Assembly (NCBI RefSeq): GCF_001808555.1
Contig: NZ_KV793752.1
Location: 63,834 to 127,833, forward strand
Length of the DNA: 64,000 nucleotides
Direction of reading: 5' to 3'
DNA from: Porphyromonas sp. HMSC065F10
Lineage (GTDB): Bacteria > Bacteroidota > Bacteroidia > Bacteroidales > Porphyromonadaceae
Below the pieces are notes generated by a model, which saw nothing but the letters and a program-made list of their open reading frames with translations, was not told the DNA's origin and did no database searches. The stretch's first letter is position 1; each line of letters begins with the position of its first letter. This document shows positions 55,334-64,000 of the stretch, piece by piece. Made by a program: the position numbers and the translations under genes.

Positions 55334-55384
55334 CATAGTGAGAGTGGGTATACACGACTCTGAACACCAATTATACATTTATAT

Positions 55385-55867
55385 ATGGATACAAGGGACC
55401 GAATTAAGCTAATCATAGAGACTGAGGGAGTCACCCAGGCCGCCTTCGCAGAGTCTACCGGCATCAATACGTCGACGCTGAATCACGTACTCACCGGGAG
55501 AAATAATCCCAGCATAGAGGTAATCACGAAGATACTCAGCACGTACCCCCAGTACGAGTACGAATGGCTCCTACATGGCAATGGCTCGATGTGGACAGAG
55601 GCTTATAGTGAGGAGCGAGCAAAGAGCTCCACGATCTCCCTTTTCCAAGGTACTACAGCAGCGACCAACTTCACTGAAAGGCCTACTCCCGAGCCCCGGA
55701 CGAGCTCGGAAAAATCGCCTACCGAGAGAAAAAGTCTTCCTTCACTCGGTCCTTTTGCGAAAGTGTCGGTCAAGCGGGTGCAGAGGGTCATCATCTACTA
55801 CGATGACAACACCTACGAGACACTCTACCCCTCACGCCCAGGCGATCTGCAGACCGACCCTCAGTGA
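55385..55867 (+). CDS. XRE-family helix-turn-helix regulator
   Basis: Predicted DNA-binding regulator of 160 aa. Residues about 5-55 form a Cro/CI-type HTH (VTQAAFAESTGINTSTLNHV, LTGRNNPSIEVITKIL), followed by YEYEWLLHGNGSMW, a Ser/Thr/Pro-rich linker, and a short C-terminal piece VQRVIIYYDDNTYETLYP. Similar small regulators are, as I recall, widespread in Bacteroidota and of unknown targets. It has an unusually long upstream region and is separated from fabH by 230 bases. Confidence 0.88.
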   Translation: MDTRDRIKLIIETEGVTQAAFAESTGINTSTLNHVLTGRNNPSIEVITKILSTYPQYEYEWLLHGNGSMWTEAYSEERAKSSTISLFQGTTAATNFTERPTPEPRTSSEKSPTERKSLPSLGPFAKVSVKRVQRVIIYYDDNTYETLYPSRPGDLQTDPQ

Positions 55868-56006
55868 CGCTGCCGCTGGATGCTCTCTGCAAAGCTAGGC
55901 CGACAGGGAGAGTTCTTCGACAGGTTCTTGCTCTCTATGCATACGCTACGGGATGTAGTGCCAGTGTAGGCAAATTGCACACTCATCAGATAAGATGAGA
56001 AATTTG

Positions 56007-56014
56007 TACCTTTG
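56007..56014 (+). promoter_or_regulatory. Candidate -7 box (TACCTTTG) of the fabH operon
   Basis: TACCTTTG matches TAnnTTTG. It lies 83 bases before the fabH ATG, in the 230-base gap after the XRE regulator; no clear -33 box. Confidence 0.5.
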
Positions 56015-56097
56015 GCGTTGTAAAGGAGAAGGGTTTGCCGATTGCACACTTGTTCCTTCCCCTTCCTACGGCACAGACGTACACTCTATAGCATTAT

Positions 56098-57111
56098 ATG
56101 ACAAAGCACCTCAGAGCTGCTATCACTGCCATTGGACACTATCTGCCCAAGGATATATTGACCAATGACGACATTGCCAAGATGGTTGACACCTCAGACG
56201 AGTGGATCACGACACGGGTCGGCATCCATCAGCGTCACATACTGAGAGACCGCACTGAGGGAGCCTCTGTGCTGGGCGTGGAGGCAATCCGTGACTTGGT
56301 GAGACGTCACCCAATGGATCTATCGACGATAGATATGGTGATCTGCTCAACAAACTCCCCGGACTATATCTTCCCATCAACGGCATCCATCATAGCAGCC
56401 GAGACGGGGATCCCTGATGGCGTGCCCTGCTACGACTTTCAGGCGGCATGCAGCGGATTTATCTTCGGGCTGCAGATTGCTCGAGGCTTAGTCGAGAGTG
56501 GGCTGTATCGTAAGATCCTTCTGGTGACAGCAGAGAAGAATAGCTACTTTGCCAACCCCTCTGATCGGTCGACCCTACCCCTCTTCGGCGATGGAGGTGC
56601 TGCGACACTTATTGAGCCGACTGAGGACGATATGGGGGTGATAGACATCCTGATCGGGAATAAGAATATCGGTCACCGCGATGACTTGATCATCCCTGCC
56701 GGAGGCTCCGCCCGACCCGCCTCGCACGAGACGATTGATAGTGGGGAGCACTTCATCAAGATGAATGGAAGAGTGATCTTCAAGTGCGCAGTCTCGACTA
56801 TGGGCGAGACATCGCAAGAAGTACTCACACGAAATGGGCTCACCAAGGATCAAGTGGCATGGGTGGTTCCTCACCAAGCCAATCTCAGGATTATGAGTGC
56901 TGTAGCTGAGCGCCTTGAGCTGCCGATGGACCGACTGTTAGTCAATATCGGGCACTGTGGCAACACCTCTTCCTCATCCATACCCATTGTTCTCAGTGAG
57001 TGCGAGAAACAGATACGAAGGGGAGATAATATCATAATGACCGCCTTTGGCGCCGGTCTCACCTATGGGACGGCCTTACTTAAGTGGGCTTACGACACAC
57101 CGGAGGAGTAA
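56098..57111 (+). CDS. fabH: 3-oxoacyl-ACP synthase III
   Basis: Starts fatty acid chains by condensing acyl-CoA with malonyl-ACP. The 337-aa protein has the full catalytic triad: Cys118 in QAACSGFIFGL, His259 in VVPHQANLRI and Asn289 in IGHCGNTSSSS. First gene of fabH-era-der-tetR-fabG-rluA. The frequent upstream neighbours yceD and rpmF are not here. Confidence 0.97.
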   Translation: MTKHLRAAITAIGHYLPKDILTNDDIAKMVDTSDEWITTRVGIHQRHILRDRTEGASVLGVEAIRDLVRRHPMDLSTIDMVICSTNSPDYIFPSTASIIAAETGIPDGVPCYDFQAACSGFIFGLQIARGLVESGLYRKILLVTAEKNSYFANPSDRSTLPLFGDGGAATLIEPTEDDMGVIDILIGNKNIGHRDDLIIPAGGSARPASHETIDSGEHFIKMNGRVIFKCAVSTMGETSQEVLTRNGLTKDQVAWVVPHQANLRIMSAVAERLELPMDRLLVNIGHCGNTSSSSIPIVLSECEKQIRRGDNIIMTAFGAGLTYGTALLKWAYDTPEE

Positions 57112-57120
57112 GAGTAGTAG

Positions 57121-58023
57121 ATGAATAAGATAGAAAACTTCAAGAGCGGCTTTGTCAACATCGTTGGCAACCCCAATGTCGGTAAGTCTACCCTGATGAA
57201 TCAGCTGGTAGGTGACCGACTCAGCATCATCACCAATAAGTCGCAGACGACGAGACACCGCATTATTGGCATCGTCAATAGCGATCGTATGCAGATCGTC
57301 TACAGCGACACTCCGGGGGTGCTCAAGCCCAAGTATCGTATGCAGGAGGATATGCTCTCCTTCTCACGCAGTGCCCTTGAGGATGCCGACATCCTCCTTT
57401 ATGTCACAGATACCATTGAGCAGGCAGACAAGAATGCGGACTTCATCGCTCAAGTGGCCAAGCTTGACATCCCCGTCCTCGTCCTGATCAATAAGGCAGA
57501 TCTTATGAGTCAGGAGGAGCTGGCAGCACTTATAGAGAGCTGGAGAGACCGGCTTCCTAATGCCACTGAGATCCTCCCTCTTGCTGCTCTGCATGGGGCC
57601 GGCATCCCTTATCTAAAGGAGCGCATCCCCGAGCTACTCCCGGTAGCGCCCCCTTACTTTGACGAGGATGCGCTGACCGATAGGCCGGCACGCTTTTTTG
57701 TCTCGGAGATTATCCGCGAGAAGATCTTCCTCTACTACAGGGAGGAGGTCCCCTACTCCTGCGAGGTTGCAATAGAGTCCTTCAAGGAGTCCGATGACCT
57801 GATCCGCATCACAGGGACGATCTTTGTCGAGCGAGAGTCCCAGAAGGGGATCATCATCGGCAAGGGCGGCATAGCGCTTAAGAAAGTCTCTACCCTTGCC
57901 CGTCGAGACTTAGAGAGATTCTTCGGTAAGAAGATCTTCCTCCGCCTTGAAGTGGAGGTCTCCGGTGACTGGCGCAATAGCGATCGAGCACTCCAATCCT
58001 TCGGTTACGAGTCCAAGAGCTGA
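57121..58023 (+). CDS. era: GTPase Era
   Basis: Ribosome-assembly GTPase binding near the 3' end of 16S rRNA. The 300-aa protein has G1 GNPNVGKS (16-23), the G3 DTPG (YSDTPGVLKPKYRMQ), the G4 NKAD (VLINKADLMS) and a C-terminal KH domain (SQKGIIIGKGGIALKKVSTL). It precedes der by 44 bases. Confidence 0.97.
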   Translation: MNKIENFKSGFVNIVGNPNVGKSTLMNQLVGDRLSIITNKSQTTRHRIIGIVNSDRMQIVYSDTPGVLKPKYRMQEDMLSFSRSALEDADILLYVTDTIEQADKNADFIAQVAKLDIPVLVLINKADLMSQEELAALIESWRDRLPNATEILPLAALHGAGIPYLKERIPELLPVAPPYFDEDALTDRPARFFVSEIIREKIFLYYREEVPYSCEVAIESFKESDDLIRITGTIFVERESQKGIIIGKGGIALKKVSTLARRDLERFFGKKIFLRLEVEVSGDWRNSDRALQSFGYESKS

Positions 58024-58067
58024 GTAACCTATTTCAATACCGATAACACAATAGACAGATACACCCT

Positions 58068-59390
58068 ATGGCCAATAGCAAACTGGTAGCACTTGTCGGT
58101 CGACCTAATGTCGGCAAGTCCACTCTCTTCAATCGCCTCACTGAGTCCCGTACGGCGATCGTCTCCGACACCCCCGGCACCACCCGCGACCGTCAGTATG
58201 GTCGCTGCGAGTGGCAGGGGCGCTCCTTCAGCATAGTCGACACCGGTGGCTGGGTCGGTCAGAGTGATGAGACCTTTGAGTCCGCTATCAATAAGCAGGT
58301 AGAGATGGGTCTTGCAGAGGCAGATCTTATCGTCTTCCTCGTGGATGTGAAGGAGGGCCTCACGCCACTGGATATGGAGATTGCGAATATGCTTCGCCGC
58401 ACAGACAAGCCGCTCATGGTGGTGGCAAATAAAGCAGACAACTTTACCATGGATGCCTATGCTGCGGAGTTTTACGCCCTCTCACTCGGGGACCCCTACC
58501 CAATCTCTGCCACAAACGGCGCCGGCACGGGTGACTTCCTTGATGCCTTGGTCTCGATGCTTCCGGAAGAAAGCATCGAGGAGGAGAAGGTACCGGATAT
58601 GCTTCGTCTCGCCATCGTTGGCCGTCCCAATGCCGGTAAGTCCACCTTAGTCAATACACTATTGGATGAGGATCGCCACATCGTGACCGATATCTCCGGC
58701 ACCACGAGGGACTCTATCTACACACATTACGATCGCTTTGGGCACAACCTCCTCCTCGTGGACACCGCCGGTGTGAGAGAGAAGAGGAAGGTGAGTGAGG
58801 ATATTGAGTACTACTCTGTACTCCGTAGCATCACGGCGATAGAGAATTCTGACGTCTGTGTCCTGATGCTTGACGCCACCCAAGGCATTGAGGCTGTGGA
58901 TGTCAATGTCTACTCCATCGTCCGAAAGAATAACAAGGGTCTCATCGTTTGTGTCAATAAGTGGGACTTGATTGAGGAGAAGGGTAAGGAAGTCATGGAG
59001 ACATATAAGGCAGCCATCCGCGCCAGACTGGCTCCATTCACAGACTTCCCGATCCTCTTCATCTCCGCCCTGACGAGGCAAAGGGTACTTAAGATCCTCG
59101 ATCTTGCTGAGGAGATCTATGCCAAGCGGAAGACCCGTATCTCCACCGGTCAGCTCAATAAGGTACTCCTTCCTATCATAGGCGCCACCCCGCCCCCAAT
59201 GATCAAGGGAAAGATGATCAAGATCAAGTACATCACCATGCTCCCCGGTGTTACTGTCCCGAGCTTCGTCTTCTTCTGCAACCTGCCGCAGTGGATCAAA
59301 GAGCCTTACAAGCGCTTCCTTGAGAATAAGATACGGGCCAACTGGGACTTCAGTGGCACCCCGATCAACATCTTCTTCCGAGAGAAGTGA
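58068..59390 (+). CDS. der: GTPase Der (EngA), double G-domain
   Basis: Tandem-GTPase needed for 50S assembly. The 440-aa protein has two G domains: GRPNVGKS (11-18) with DTGGW, and GRPNAGKS (185-192) with DTAGV, followed by NKWD ([12 protein letters not shown]) and the KH-like C-terminal domain ([17 protein letters not shown]). TetR gene follows after six bases. Confidence 0.97.
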   Translation: MANSKLVALVGRPNVGKSTLFNRLTESRTAIVSDTPGTTRDRQYGRCEWQGRSFSIVDTGGWVGQSDETFESAINKQVEMGLAEADLIVFLVDVKEGLTPLDMEIANMLRRTDKPLMVVANKADNFTMDAYAAEFYALSLGDPYPISATNGAGTGDFLDALVSMLPEESIEEEKVPDMLRLAIVGRPNAGKSTLVNTLLDEDRHIVTDISGTTRDSIYTHYDRFGHNLLLVDTAGVREKRKVSEDIEYYSVLRSITAIENSDVCVLMLDATQGIEAVDVNVYSIVRKNNKGLIVCVNKWDLIEEKGKEVMETYKAAIRARLAPFTDFPILFISALTRQRVLKILDLAEEIYAKRKTRISTGQLNKVLLPIIGATPPPMIKGKMIKIKYITMLPGVTVPSFVFFCNLPQWIKEPYKRFLENKIRANWDFSGTPINIFFREK

Positions 59391-59396
59391 CGCACA

Positions 59397-60035
59397 ATGG
59401 CTGAGGTAAAGAAGCGGAAGCGTCGCACAGCAACGGCGGAGCGGACTCGACAGCACTTCATCAAGGTAGCTCGAGACCTCTTCGCTTCGCTGGGCTTCCG
59501 TGACACCACGATGAATGGCATTGCCAAGAGTGCCGGCAAGAGCCGCCGCACGCTCTACACCTACTTCAGCACCAAGGAGGACATTTACTTAGAGGTGATC
59601 AAGGAGGAGTTTGACTTCCTCTACAGCGAGCTGGAGAAGTTTGTCAATCAGCCCGTCCCTACACCGGAGAAACTCATGCGCTACATAGGGCACCGTGAGG
59701 AGATGATCAATAATGTAGTGATGTGGAATGGGACACTGGAGGCTGAGTTCTTCAATGACATTGCCACCCTCGAGCGGGCCAGAGTGCGCTTCGATGTACT
59801 CGAGCGACGTCTCATCCGCCAGATGCTGCAGGAGGGGATTTCCGGAGGCTACTTTCGCCCCACACTTGACCCGACCCGCACCACGATGCTCCTACACGCC
59901 TGCCTCAAGGGGCTTGAGGTACCCTACATCCGGGGTCAGCTGGGACGCTCACGCGAGTCGCTCATGCGTACCTACTTTATCGTCTACGACCTTATCCTCA
60001 AGGGGATAGGCAATGATAAAGAAGACAAAGAATAA
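59397..60035 (+). CDS. TetR-family transcriptional regulator
   Basis: A 212-aa DNA-binding regulator: a basic N-terminal extension (MAEVKKRKRRTATAERTRQH), the TetR helix-turn-helix (DLFASLGFRDTTMNGIAKSA, GKSRRTLYTYFSTKEDIYLE), then a helical ligand-binding part. It lies between der and fabG with short or no gaps, so it may control the fatty acid genes (inference). Confidence 0.9.
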   Translation: MAEVKKRKRRTATAERTRQHFIKVARDLFASLGFRDTTMNGIAKSAGKSRRTLYTYFSTKEDIYLEVIKEEFDFLYSELEKFVNQPVPTPEKLMRYIGHREEMINNVVMWNGTLEAEFFNDIATLERARVRFDVLERRLIRQMLQEGISGGYFRPTLDPTRTTMLLHACLKGLEVPYIRGQLGRSRESLMRTYFIVYDLILKGIGNDKEDKE

Positions 60036-60048
60036 TCCAATACCAGAT

Positions 60049-60798
60049 ATGACTACTACTCAGACTCATAAGACCGCCATCGTCACCGGTGGAAGCCGTG
60101 GCATCGGTCGCGCCATCTGTCTCGAGCTCGCCTCGAGAGGCGTCCAAATAGCCTTCTGTGGCAGATCGCTCAATGCCAATACTGCCTCTCTTGAGGAGGA
60201 GCTCCGTGGAATGGGTGTGGAGTCCAAGGCCTACGCTCTTGATGCTGCAGACCACGAGGCAGCCAAGGTCTTTGTCGCTGACGTGCTCAGAGACTTCGGC
60301 ACCATTGATTACTTAGTTAATAATGCCGGTATCACTCACGATGGACTCCTGATGCGCATGGACGAGGAGCAGTGGGACAGCGTTATCGGTGCAAATCTGA
60401 AGAGTGTCTTCAATGTCACCTCTGCCCTACTCCCCACTATGATCCGCGCTCGCAGCGGAGCCATCGTCAGCCTCTCCTCGGTTGTTGGTCTACACGGCAA
60501 TGCCGGTCAGACCAATTACTCTGCCTCCAAGGCCGGGATCGTCGGCTTCACGAAGTCGCTCGCCAAGGAGGTGGGTAGTCGAGGCATCCGTGTGAATGCG
60601 GTCGCTCCCGGATTTATCCTGACTGATATGACCTCTCAGCTCAGCGAGGAGCAGACGAAGGCGTGGACAACAGAGATCCCGCTTCGTCGGGCAGGCACTC
60701 CGGAGGATGTTGCCCGAGCAGTTGCCTTCCTCCTCTCTGATGATGCCTCCTACATCACCGGACAGGTGCTGCAGGTCTGTGGTGGTATGGCACTCTGA
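60049..60798 (+). CDS. fabG: 3-oxoacyl-ACP reductase
   Basis: NADPH-dependent short-chain dehydrogenase reducing beta-ketoacyl-ACP. From ATG 60049 it is 249 aa with the TGGSRGIG cofactor loop (13-20), NNAG, the catalytic Ser in VSLSSVVG and the Tyr157-Lys161 pair in YSASK. An in-frame ATG at 60013 would overlap tetR and add 12 Lys-rich residues. rluA-type gene follows by four bases. Confidence 0.95.
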   Translation: MTTTQTHKTAIVTGGSRGIGRAICLELASRGVQIAFCGRSLNANTASLEEELRGMGVESKAYALDAADHEAAKVFVADVLRDFGTIDYLVNNAGITHDGLLMRMDEEQWDSVIGANLKSVFNVTSALLPTMIRARSGAIVSLSSVVGLHGNAGQTNYSASKAGIVGFTKSLAKEVGSRGIRVNAVAPGFILTDMTSQLSEEQTKAWTTEIPLRRAGTPEDVARAVAFLLSDDASYITGQVLQVCGGMAL

Positions 60799-60802
60799 TC
60801 CG

Positions 60803-61480
60803 ATGGAGGTACTCTACGAGGACAACCACCTGCTCGCTGTCTCCAAGGCTCCCGGTGAGATCGTGCAGGGGGATCGTACCGGAGATGAGCCACTTGTGGA
60901 GACCTGCAAATCCTATATCAAGGAGAAGTACAATAAGCCCGGTGCTGTCTTCCTCGGGGTGGCACACCGACTTGACCGACCGGTGAGCGGGGTGGTACTC
61001 TTCGCACGCACCAGCAAGGCACTCACACGACTCAATGACGCCTTTCGCCGTAGGGACGACCTTGAGAAGGTCTACCTCGCCCTTGTCGAGGGACGTCCGG
61101 ATCGCCCCGCTGCCACTTTGACCCACCATCTCCTTCGCAATAGGGATCAGAATAAGAGCTACCCGGTCCGCGCGGTGACGAAGGAGGCGAAGGAGGCGGT
61201 GCTGGAGTATCGAGTGATGGCTCAGCCTACCGAAGGGCAGACGCTGCTGGAGATCCACCTCCATACCGGACGGCATCACCAGATCCGTGTACAGCTGGCA
61301 GCCATAGGCTGCCCGATCGTCGGTGATGTCAAGTACGGCGCCTCTCACCCCCTCCCAGATGCGTCCATAGCTCTCCATGCCCGCTCACTCTCTCTGACTC
61401 ATCCGGTCCGCCGAGAGCCGATCACCTTTATCGCCCCACTTCCCTCCACCCCCGTCTGGGATCCTGTCCGAGACCTATAA
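60803..61480 (+). CDS. RluA-family pseudouridine synthase
   Basis: Isomerises uridine to pseudouridine in RNA. From ATG 60803 it is 225 aa with YEDNHLLAVSKAPGEIVQGD, the catalytic aspartate Asp58 in HRLDRPVSGVVLF and the substrate region EIHLHTGRHHQIRVQLAAIG. No S4 domain at the N-terminus. A longer frame from 60707 would overlap fabG. Which RNA site it modifies cannot be read from sequence. Confidence 0.93.
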   Translation: MEVLYEDNHLLAVSKAPGEIVQGDRTGDEPLVETCKSYIKEKYNKPGAVFLGVAHRLDRPVSGVVLFARTSKALTRLNDAFRRRDDLEKVYLALVEGRPDRPAATLTHHLLRNRDQNKSYPVRAVTKEAKEAVLEYRVMAQPTEGQTLLEIHLHTGRHHQIRVQLAAIGCPIVGDVKYGASHPLPDASIALHARSLSLTHPVRREPITFIAPLPSTPVWDPVRDL

Positions 61481-61483
61481 CAC

Positions 61484-61525
61484 AAGAGAGGCTGTCCGAG
61501 ATGATCGGGCAGCCTCTCTTTTGCT
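61484..61525. terminator. Terminator between the convergent rluA-type and DPP5 genes
   Basis: A 16-bp stem: AAGAGAGGCTGTCCGA (61484-61499) with TCGGGCAGCCTCTCTT (61505-61520, one G-U), loop of five, and a T-rich stretch after. It starts three bases after the rluA-type stop and is 20 bases from the minus-strand gene end, so it could serve both. Confidence 0.85.
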
Positions 61526-61539
61526 TTGTAGGGCTCGTG

Positions 61540-63624
61540 TTACTTCTTATTGAGCCACTTATTCATCCAGTCGATCCAGGTGCGATAGAAGAGGACGCTA
61601 TTCTGCGGCTTCAGGATCCAGTGGCTCTCATCAGGGAAGTAGAGCATACGAGAGGGGATGCCTCGCAGCTGAGCAGCATTGAAGGCCTGCATACCCTGTG
61701 AGAAGAGGATGCGGAAGTCATCCCCGCCTGCAATGCAGAGGATCGGGGTGTCCCACTTGTCGACAAAGTGGTGGGGAGAGAAGGAGTACGAGTTGCGTAC
61801 CCGCTCCTTATCTGTCTCCCAGAAGGGACCACCGAGATCCCAGTTAGTAAACCAGAGCTCCTCTGTCTCCAAGTACTGCGCATCGAGATTGAACATCCCG
61901 GCGTGAGCAGCAAAGGCCTTGAAGCGACCCTCATGGTGCCCGGCGAGATAGTAGACAGAGAATCCACCATAGCTGGCACCGGTGGCACCGAGCCGATCCT
62001 TATCCACATAGGGGAGCGTGGCAGCGTAGTCGATCGCAGAGAGATAGTCCTTGATATTCTGACCACCATAGTCACCGGAGATCTGCTCCGTCCACTCCTT
62101 ACCATTGCCGATGGTACCGCGACGATTAGGCGCTACCATGATGAAGCCTGCGGAGGCAAAGGTGCGGAAGTTCCAGCGGTAGCTCCAGAATTGTGTCACC
62201 GGGCTTTGAGGACCTCCCTCACAGAAGAGGACTGTAGGATACTTCTTTTTGGGGTCAAAGTTGGGCGGCAATATGAACCAAGTGATCATATCCTTGCCAT
62301 CGGTCGTCTTAACGATGTGACGCTGTACGGTCACATTGGGATAGTCAGCAAGGAAGGCATCATTGTCAGGGGTCAGCTTCGTCGCCTCGCCCTTTGCCAC
62401 ATTGTAAGCAAAGGCGGAGGTCGGCTCTGCCATTGACTGGATAGTGAGGAGCATCTCCTTTCCCTCGCCTGCAAAGCCCGTCACATCAGCGAGGTCGTAC
62501 TTTGTCATCTGCTCAGCCTTCCCGGTCTCAATATTGATGCTAAAGAGATTGGATGTGCCGTGATCTGGGGTGACAAAGCGGAGCTTCTTACCACAAGAGC
62601 ACCAGCCCAGCTGCTGTGGGTAGTACTCATAGTCCTTGGAGACAAAGGTCTTCTTCCCGCTCTTCATATCCATCACGAAGATCCTCGGGAGGTCCGACTC
62701 ACAGCCGTCATGCTCCATGCTGAGCCACGCGAGCTTAGTCCCATCGGGAGAGAAGGTGGGATTGGTATCGTAGCCCATCATCCCCTCTGTCAGATTGGTC
62801 GTCTTGCCACTCTCGAGGTCAAAGAGATAAATATCCGTATTGGTCGAGATGGCGTATTCCTTACCCACCTTCTTGCGGCACGAGTAAGCGATCTGCTTGC
62901 TGTCCTTGGTCCAGCTCAGCTGCTCGGTACCGCCAAAGGGCTTGGTCGGCAACTCAAAGAGCTCGCCCTCATTGAGGATTGAGCGAAGCTCCTTGGAGAC
63001 CTTGCCATCGGTGCCTACCGTGGCGATGAAGGACTGAGGTACGGAGACATTCCACTCATCCCAGTGCTTGTACATCAAGTCATCGTAGATATGGCCGGTC
63101 TGCTTCCCGAGGTCAGGGTTCTCCTCCTTGGAGATCTCCGGAAGCATCACCTCGCGTATGACGACCACCTTCTTCCGATCGGGAGAGTAAAGGAAGTCGA
63201 TCACATCGAAGTCATAGTCCGACACCACGCGGAGGTTACTGCCGTCTAAGTTGCAGAGAGCGATCTGAGCCTTGTCGCCCTTTGTGGAGACAAAAGCAAT
63301 CATCTGATCGTCAAGGAAGACCGGAGAGTGACCGGCATTCTTGCCGAGGATGGCTCGTCCGCTACCGGGCTTACCAGTCTCACCGACCATGATCTCGGAG
63401 TAGAAGTTATTCTGCTCAAGCTGAGCCATAGAGCGGGTGTAGATGAAGTGCTTCCCGTCCGGAGAGAGCTGGATGCCCCCGATGCGATAGAGCTTGTGCA
63501 TCGCCTCAGCGGTGAAGACTTTACCCTCGCCGGCGGTCTCACTTGCCGTTGTTGCGCTCACCGGAGAGCAGAGCATAAGTGCTCCGGTCGCCGCAAGGGT
63601 CATAAGGGATAAGAATTTTGACAT
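61540..63624 (-). CDS. S9-family dipeptidyl-peptidase, DPP5-like
   Basis: Predicted exported serine exopeptidase of 694 aa. It has a signal peptide (about residues 1-25), a WD-like beta-propeller with repeated LSPDGKHFIYT, YSPDRKK and FSPDGTKLAWLS blocks, and a C-terminal alpha/beta-hydrolase domain with the triad Ser551 (GASYGGF), Asp636 (GGDDFRI) and His668 (DESHWI). The Ser-Asp-His spacing matches that of Porphyromonas gingivalis DPP5 as I remember it. That enzyme releases dipeptides in the periplasm for amino acid feeding. Its upstream region holds palindromic repeat copy 3. Confidence 0.92.
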   Translation of the reverse strand: MSKFLSLMTLAATGALMLCSPVSATTASETAGEGKVFTAEAMHKLYRIGGIQLSPDGKHFIYTRSMAQLEQNNFYSEIMVGETGKPGSGRAILGKNAGHSPVFLDDQMIAFVSTKGDKAQIALCNLDGSNLRVVSDYDFDVIDFLYSPDRKKVVVIREVMLPEISKEENPDLGKQTGHIYDDLMYKHWDEWNVSVPQSFIATVGTDGKVSKELRSILNEGELFELPTKPFGGTEQLSWTKDSKQIAYSCRKKVGKEYAISTNTDIYLFDLESGKTTNLTEGMMGYDTNPTFSPDGTKLAWLSMEHDGCESDLPRIFVMDMKSGKKTFVSKDYEYYPQQLGWCSCGKKLRFVTPDHGTSNLFSINIETGKAEQMTKYDLADVTGFAGEGKEMLLTIQSMAEPTSAFAYNVAKGEATKLTPDNDAFLADYPNVTVQRHIVKTTDGKDMITWFILPPNFDPKKKYPTVLFCEGGPQSPVTQFWSYRWNFRTFASAGFIMVAPNRRGTIGNGKEWTEQISGDYGGQNIKDYLSAIDYAATLPYVDKDRLGATGASYGGFSVYYLAGHHEGRFKAFAAHAGMFNLDAQYLETEELWFTNWDLGGPFWETDKERVRNSYSFSPHHFVDKWDTPILCIAGGDDFRILFSQGMQAFNAAQLRGIPSRMLYFPDESHWILKPQNSVLFYRTWIDWMNKWLNKK

Positions 63625-64000
63625 GTGTACGTGTTATGATTAAAAAGGTATTTGTGCTTCGTACTTCACAATTGCGAAAGTACACAATTATTACGACACC
63701 TCCCGATCATAGCGGTCAGAAAAATTAGTCAGAGAGAGCGACGAATGGGGCATATACCCCTCATAGGAGCGGACAGATAGACACTAAAAGCAGCATTGAT
63801 GACTTATTCCGGCACTACAAAGCGCTTGCGATAGTCCTCTAAGCCTATCACCACCATCTGGCTCCTGATCAGAGACCGGACATACTCTTTTTGTCTGCCG
63901 ACAGATGTCAGAAAAATCGCCCCGACTGCAGGCTCAATTCTTTTACCGATATTAGTCTTGTCTAATATCGATATTAGTCTTCTCTAATATCGGTATTAGA
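63625..64000. other. Gene-free right end of the window
   Basis: 376 bases without a coding frame I can support. It should contain the DPP5-like promoter; a minus-strand TACTTTCG (63675-63682) is a near-match to TAnnTTTG. The last 64 bases are the third palindromic repeat. Confidence 0.6.
63937..63999. repeat. Palindromic repeat element, copy 3 (tandem palindromes)
   Basis: A half site (AATTCTTTT then ACCGATATTAG) is followed, with 6-nt spacers TCTTGT and TCTTCT, by two full palindromes: CTAATATCGATATTAG (63962-63977) and CTAATATCGGTATTAG (63984-63999). The period is 22 bases. The element may continue beyond the window. It shares the palindrome and the AATTCTTTT arm with copies 1 and 2. Confidence 0.85.

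Noticed and set aside
55868..56097. Looked for rpmF (L32) or yceD before fabH
   Set aside because: No small frame with the L32 pattern is present in this gap; only a promoter-like box.
1..64000. tRNA, rRNA and riboswitch genes
   Set aside because: The intergenic gaps were read for T-loop (TTCGAATC-like) patterns, rRNA-like blocks and known leader structures; none was convincing.

Overview
The window looks like chromosome from a Bacteroidota bacterium of the Porphyromonadaceae, most likely Porphyromonas. The pointers are a fused LpxC-FabZ, a V/A-type ATPase operon containing a DUF2764 protein, a large (about 470 aa) signal peptidase I, a DPP5-like S9 peptidase, a secreted M64 peptidase, and promoter -7 boxes of the form TAnnTTTG in place of TATAAT. 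Coding DNA is a little over 50% GC, except for one clearly AT-rich gene. I found no rRNA, tRNA or CRISPR.

Layout. 1-10584 (+): the end of a serine dehydratase gene, purH, the rod-shape/elongasome operon mreB-mreC-mreD-mrdA-rodA, then an MFS importer and a GH130 mannoside phosphorylase packed directly behind rodA. 10781-13438: a lone AT-rich gene for an 885-aa protein I do not recognise. 13576-21871: rpsU with promoter and terminator, then the V/A-ATPase operon E-DUF2764-A-B-D-I-K with a strong terminator. 21872-22866: almost 1 kb without a gene, occupied by what looks like a composite miniature transposable element (10-bp target duplication, four 19-bp terminal-repeat copies, a 22-nt minisatellite in the middle). 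22867-28704: glycogen/alpha-glucan genes (debranching enzyme, GT4 synthase-like enzyme, GH57 amylase) and ilvE. 28976-35545: pyrF, lpxD, lpxC-fabZ, lpxA, a pRiA4b-ORF3-like gene, miaA and an amidinotransferase.

35556-39604 (-): operon dapB-lepB-wbqC-like-M64 peptidase. 39605-40376: gap with a palindrome-rich repeat and a short tandem repeat. 40377-46536 (+): cytidylate-kinase-like gene, a ClpC lacking its N domain, tsaD, pncC/cinA-C, recQ. 46629-52720 (-): operon leuS-yitT-rdgB-xseA-xseB. 53131-54821 (-): pyrK-pyrD. 55385-61480 (+): an XRE-type regulator, then fabH-era-der-tetR-fabG-rluA. 61540-63624 (-): DPP5-like exopeptidase. The right edge carries a third copy of the palindromic repeat.

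Together the genes cover envelope growth (elongasome, lipid A, fatty acids, lysine/peptidoglycan precursor, signal peptidase), ion/energy coupling (V/A-ATPase, with a c-subunit that appears to keep Na+ ligands), pyrimidine and purine synthesis, glycogen turnover, and peptide and host-glycan feeding. The parts not explained by ordinary housekeeping are the AT-rich orphan gene, the composite element at 22082-22707, the three dispersed palindromic repeats and the N-domain-less ClpC.
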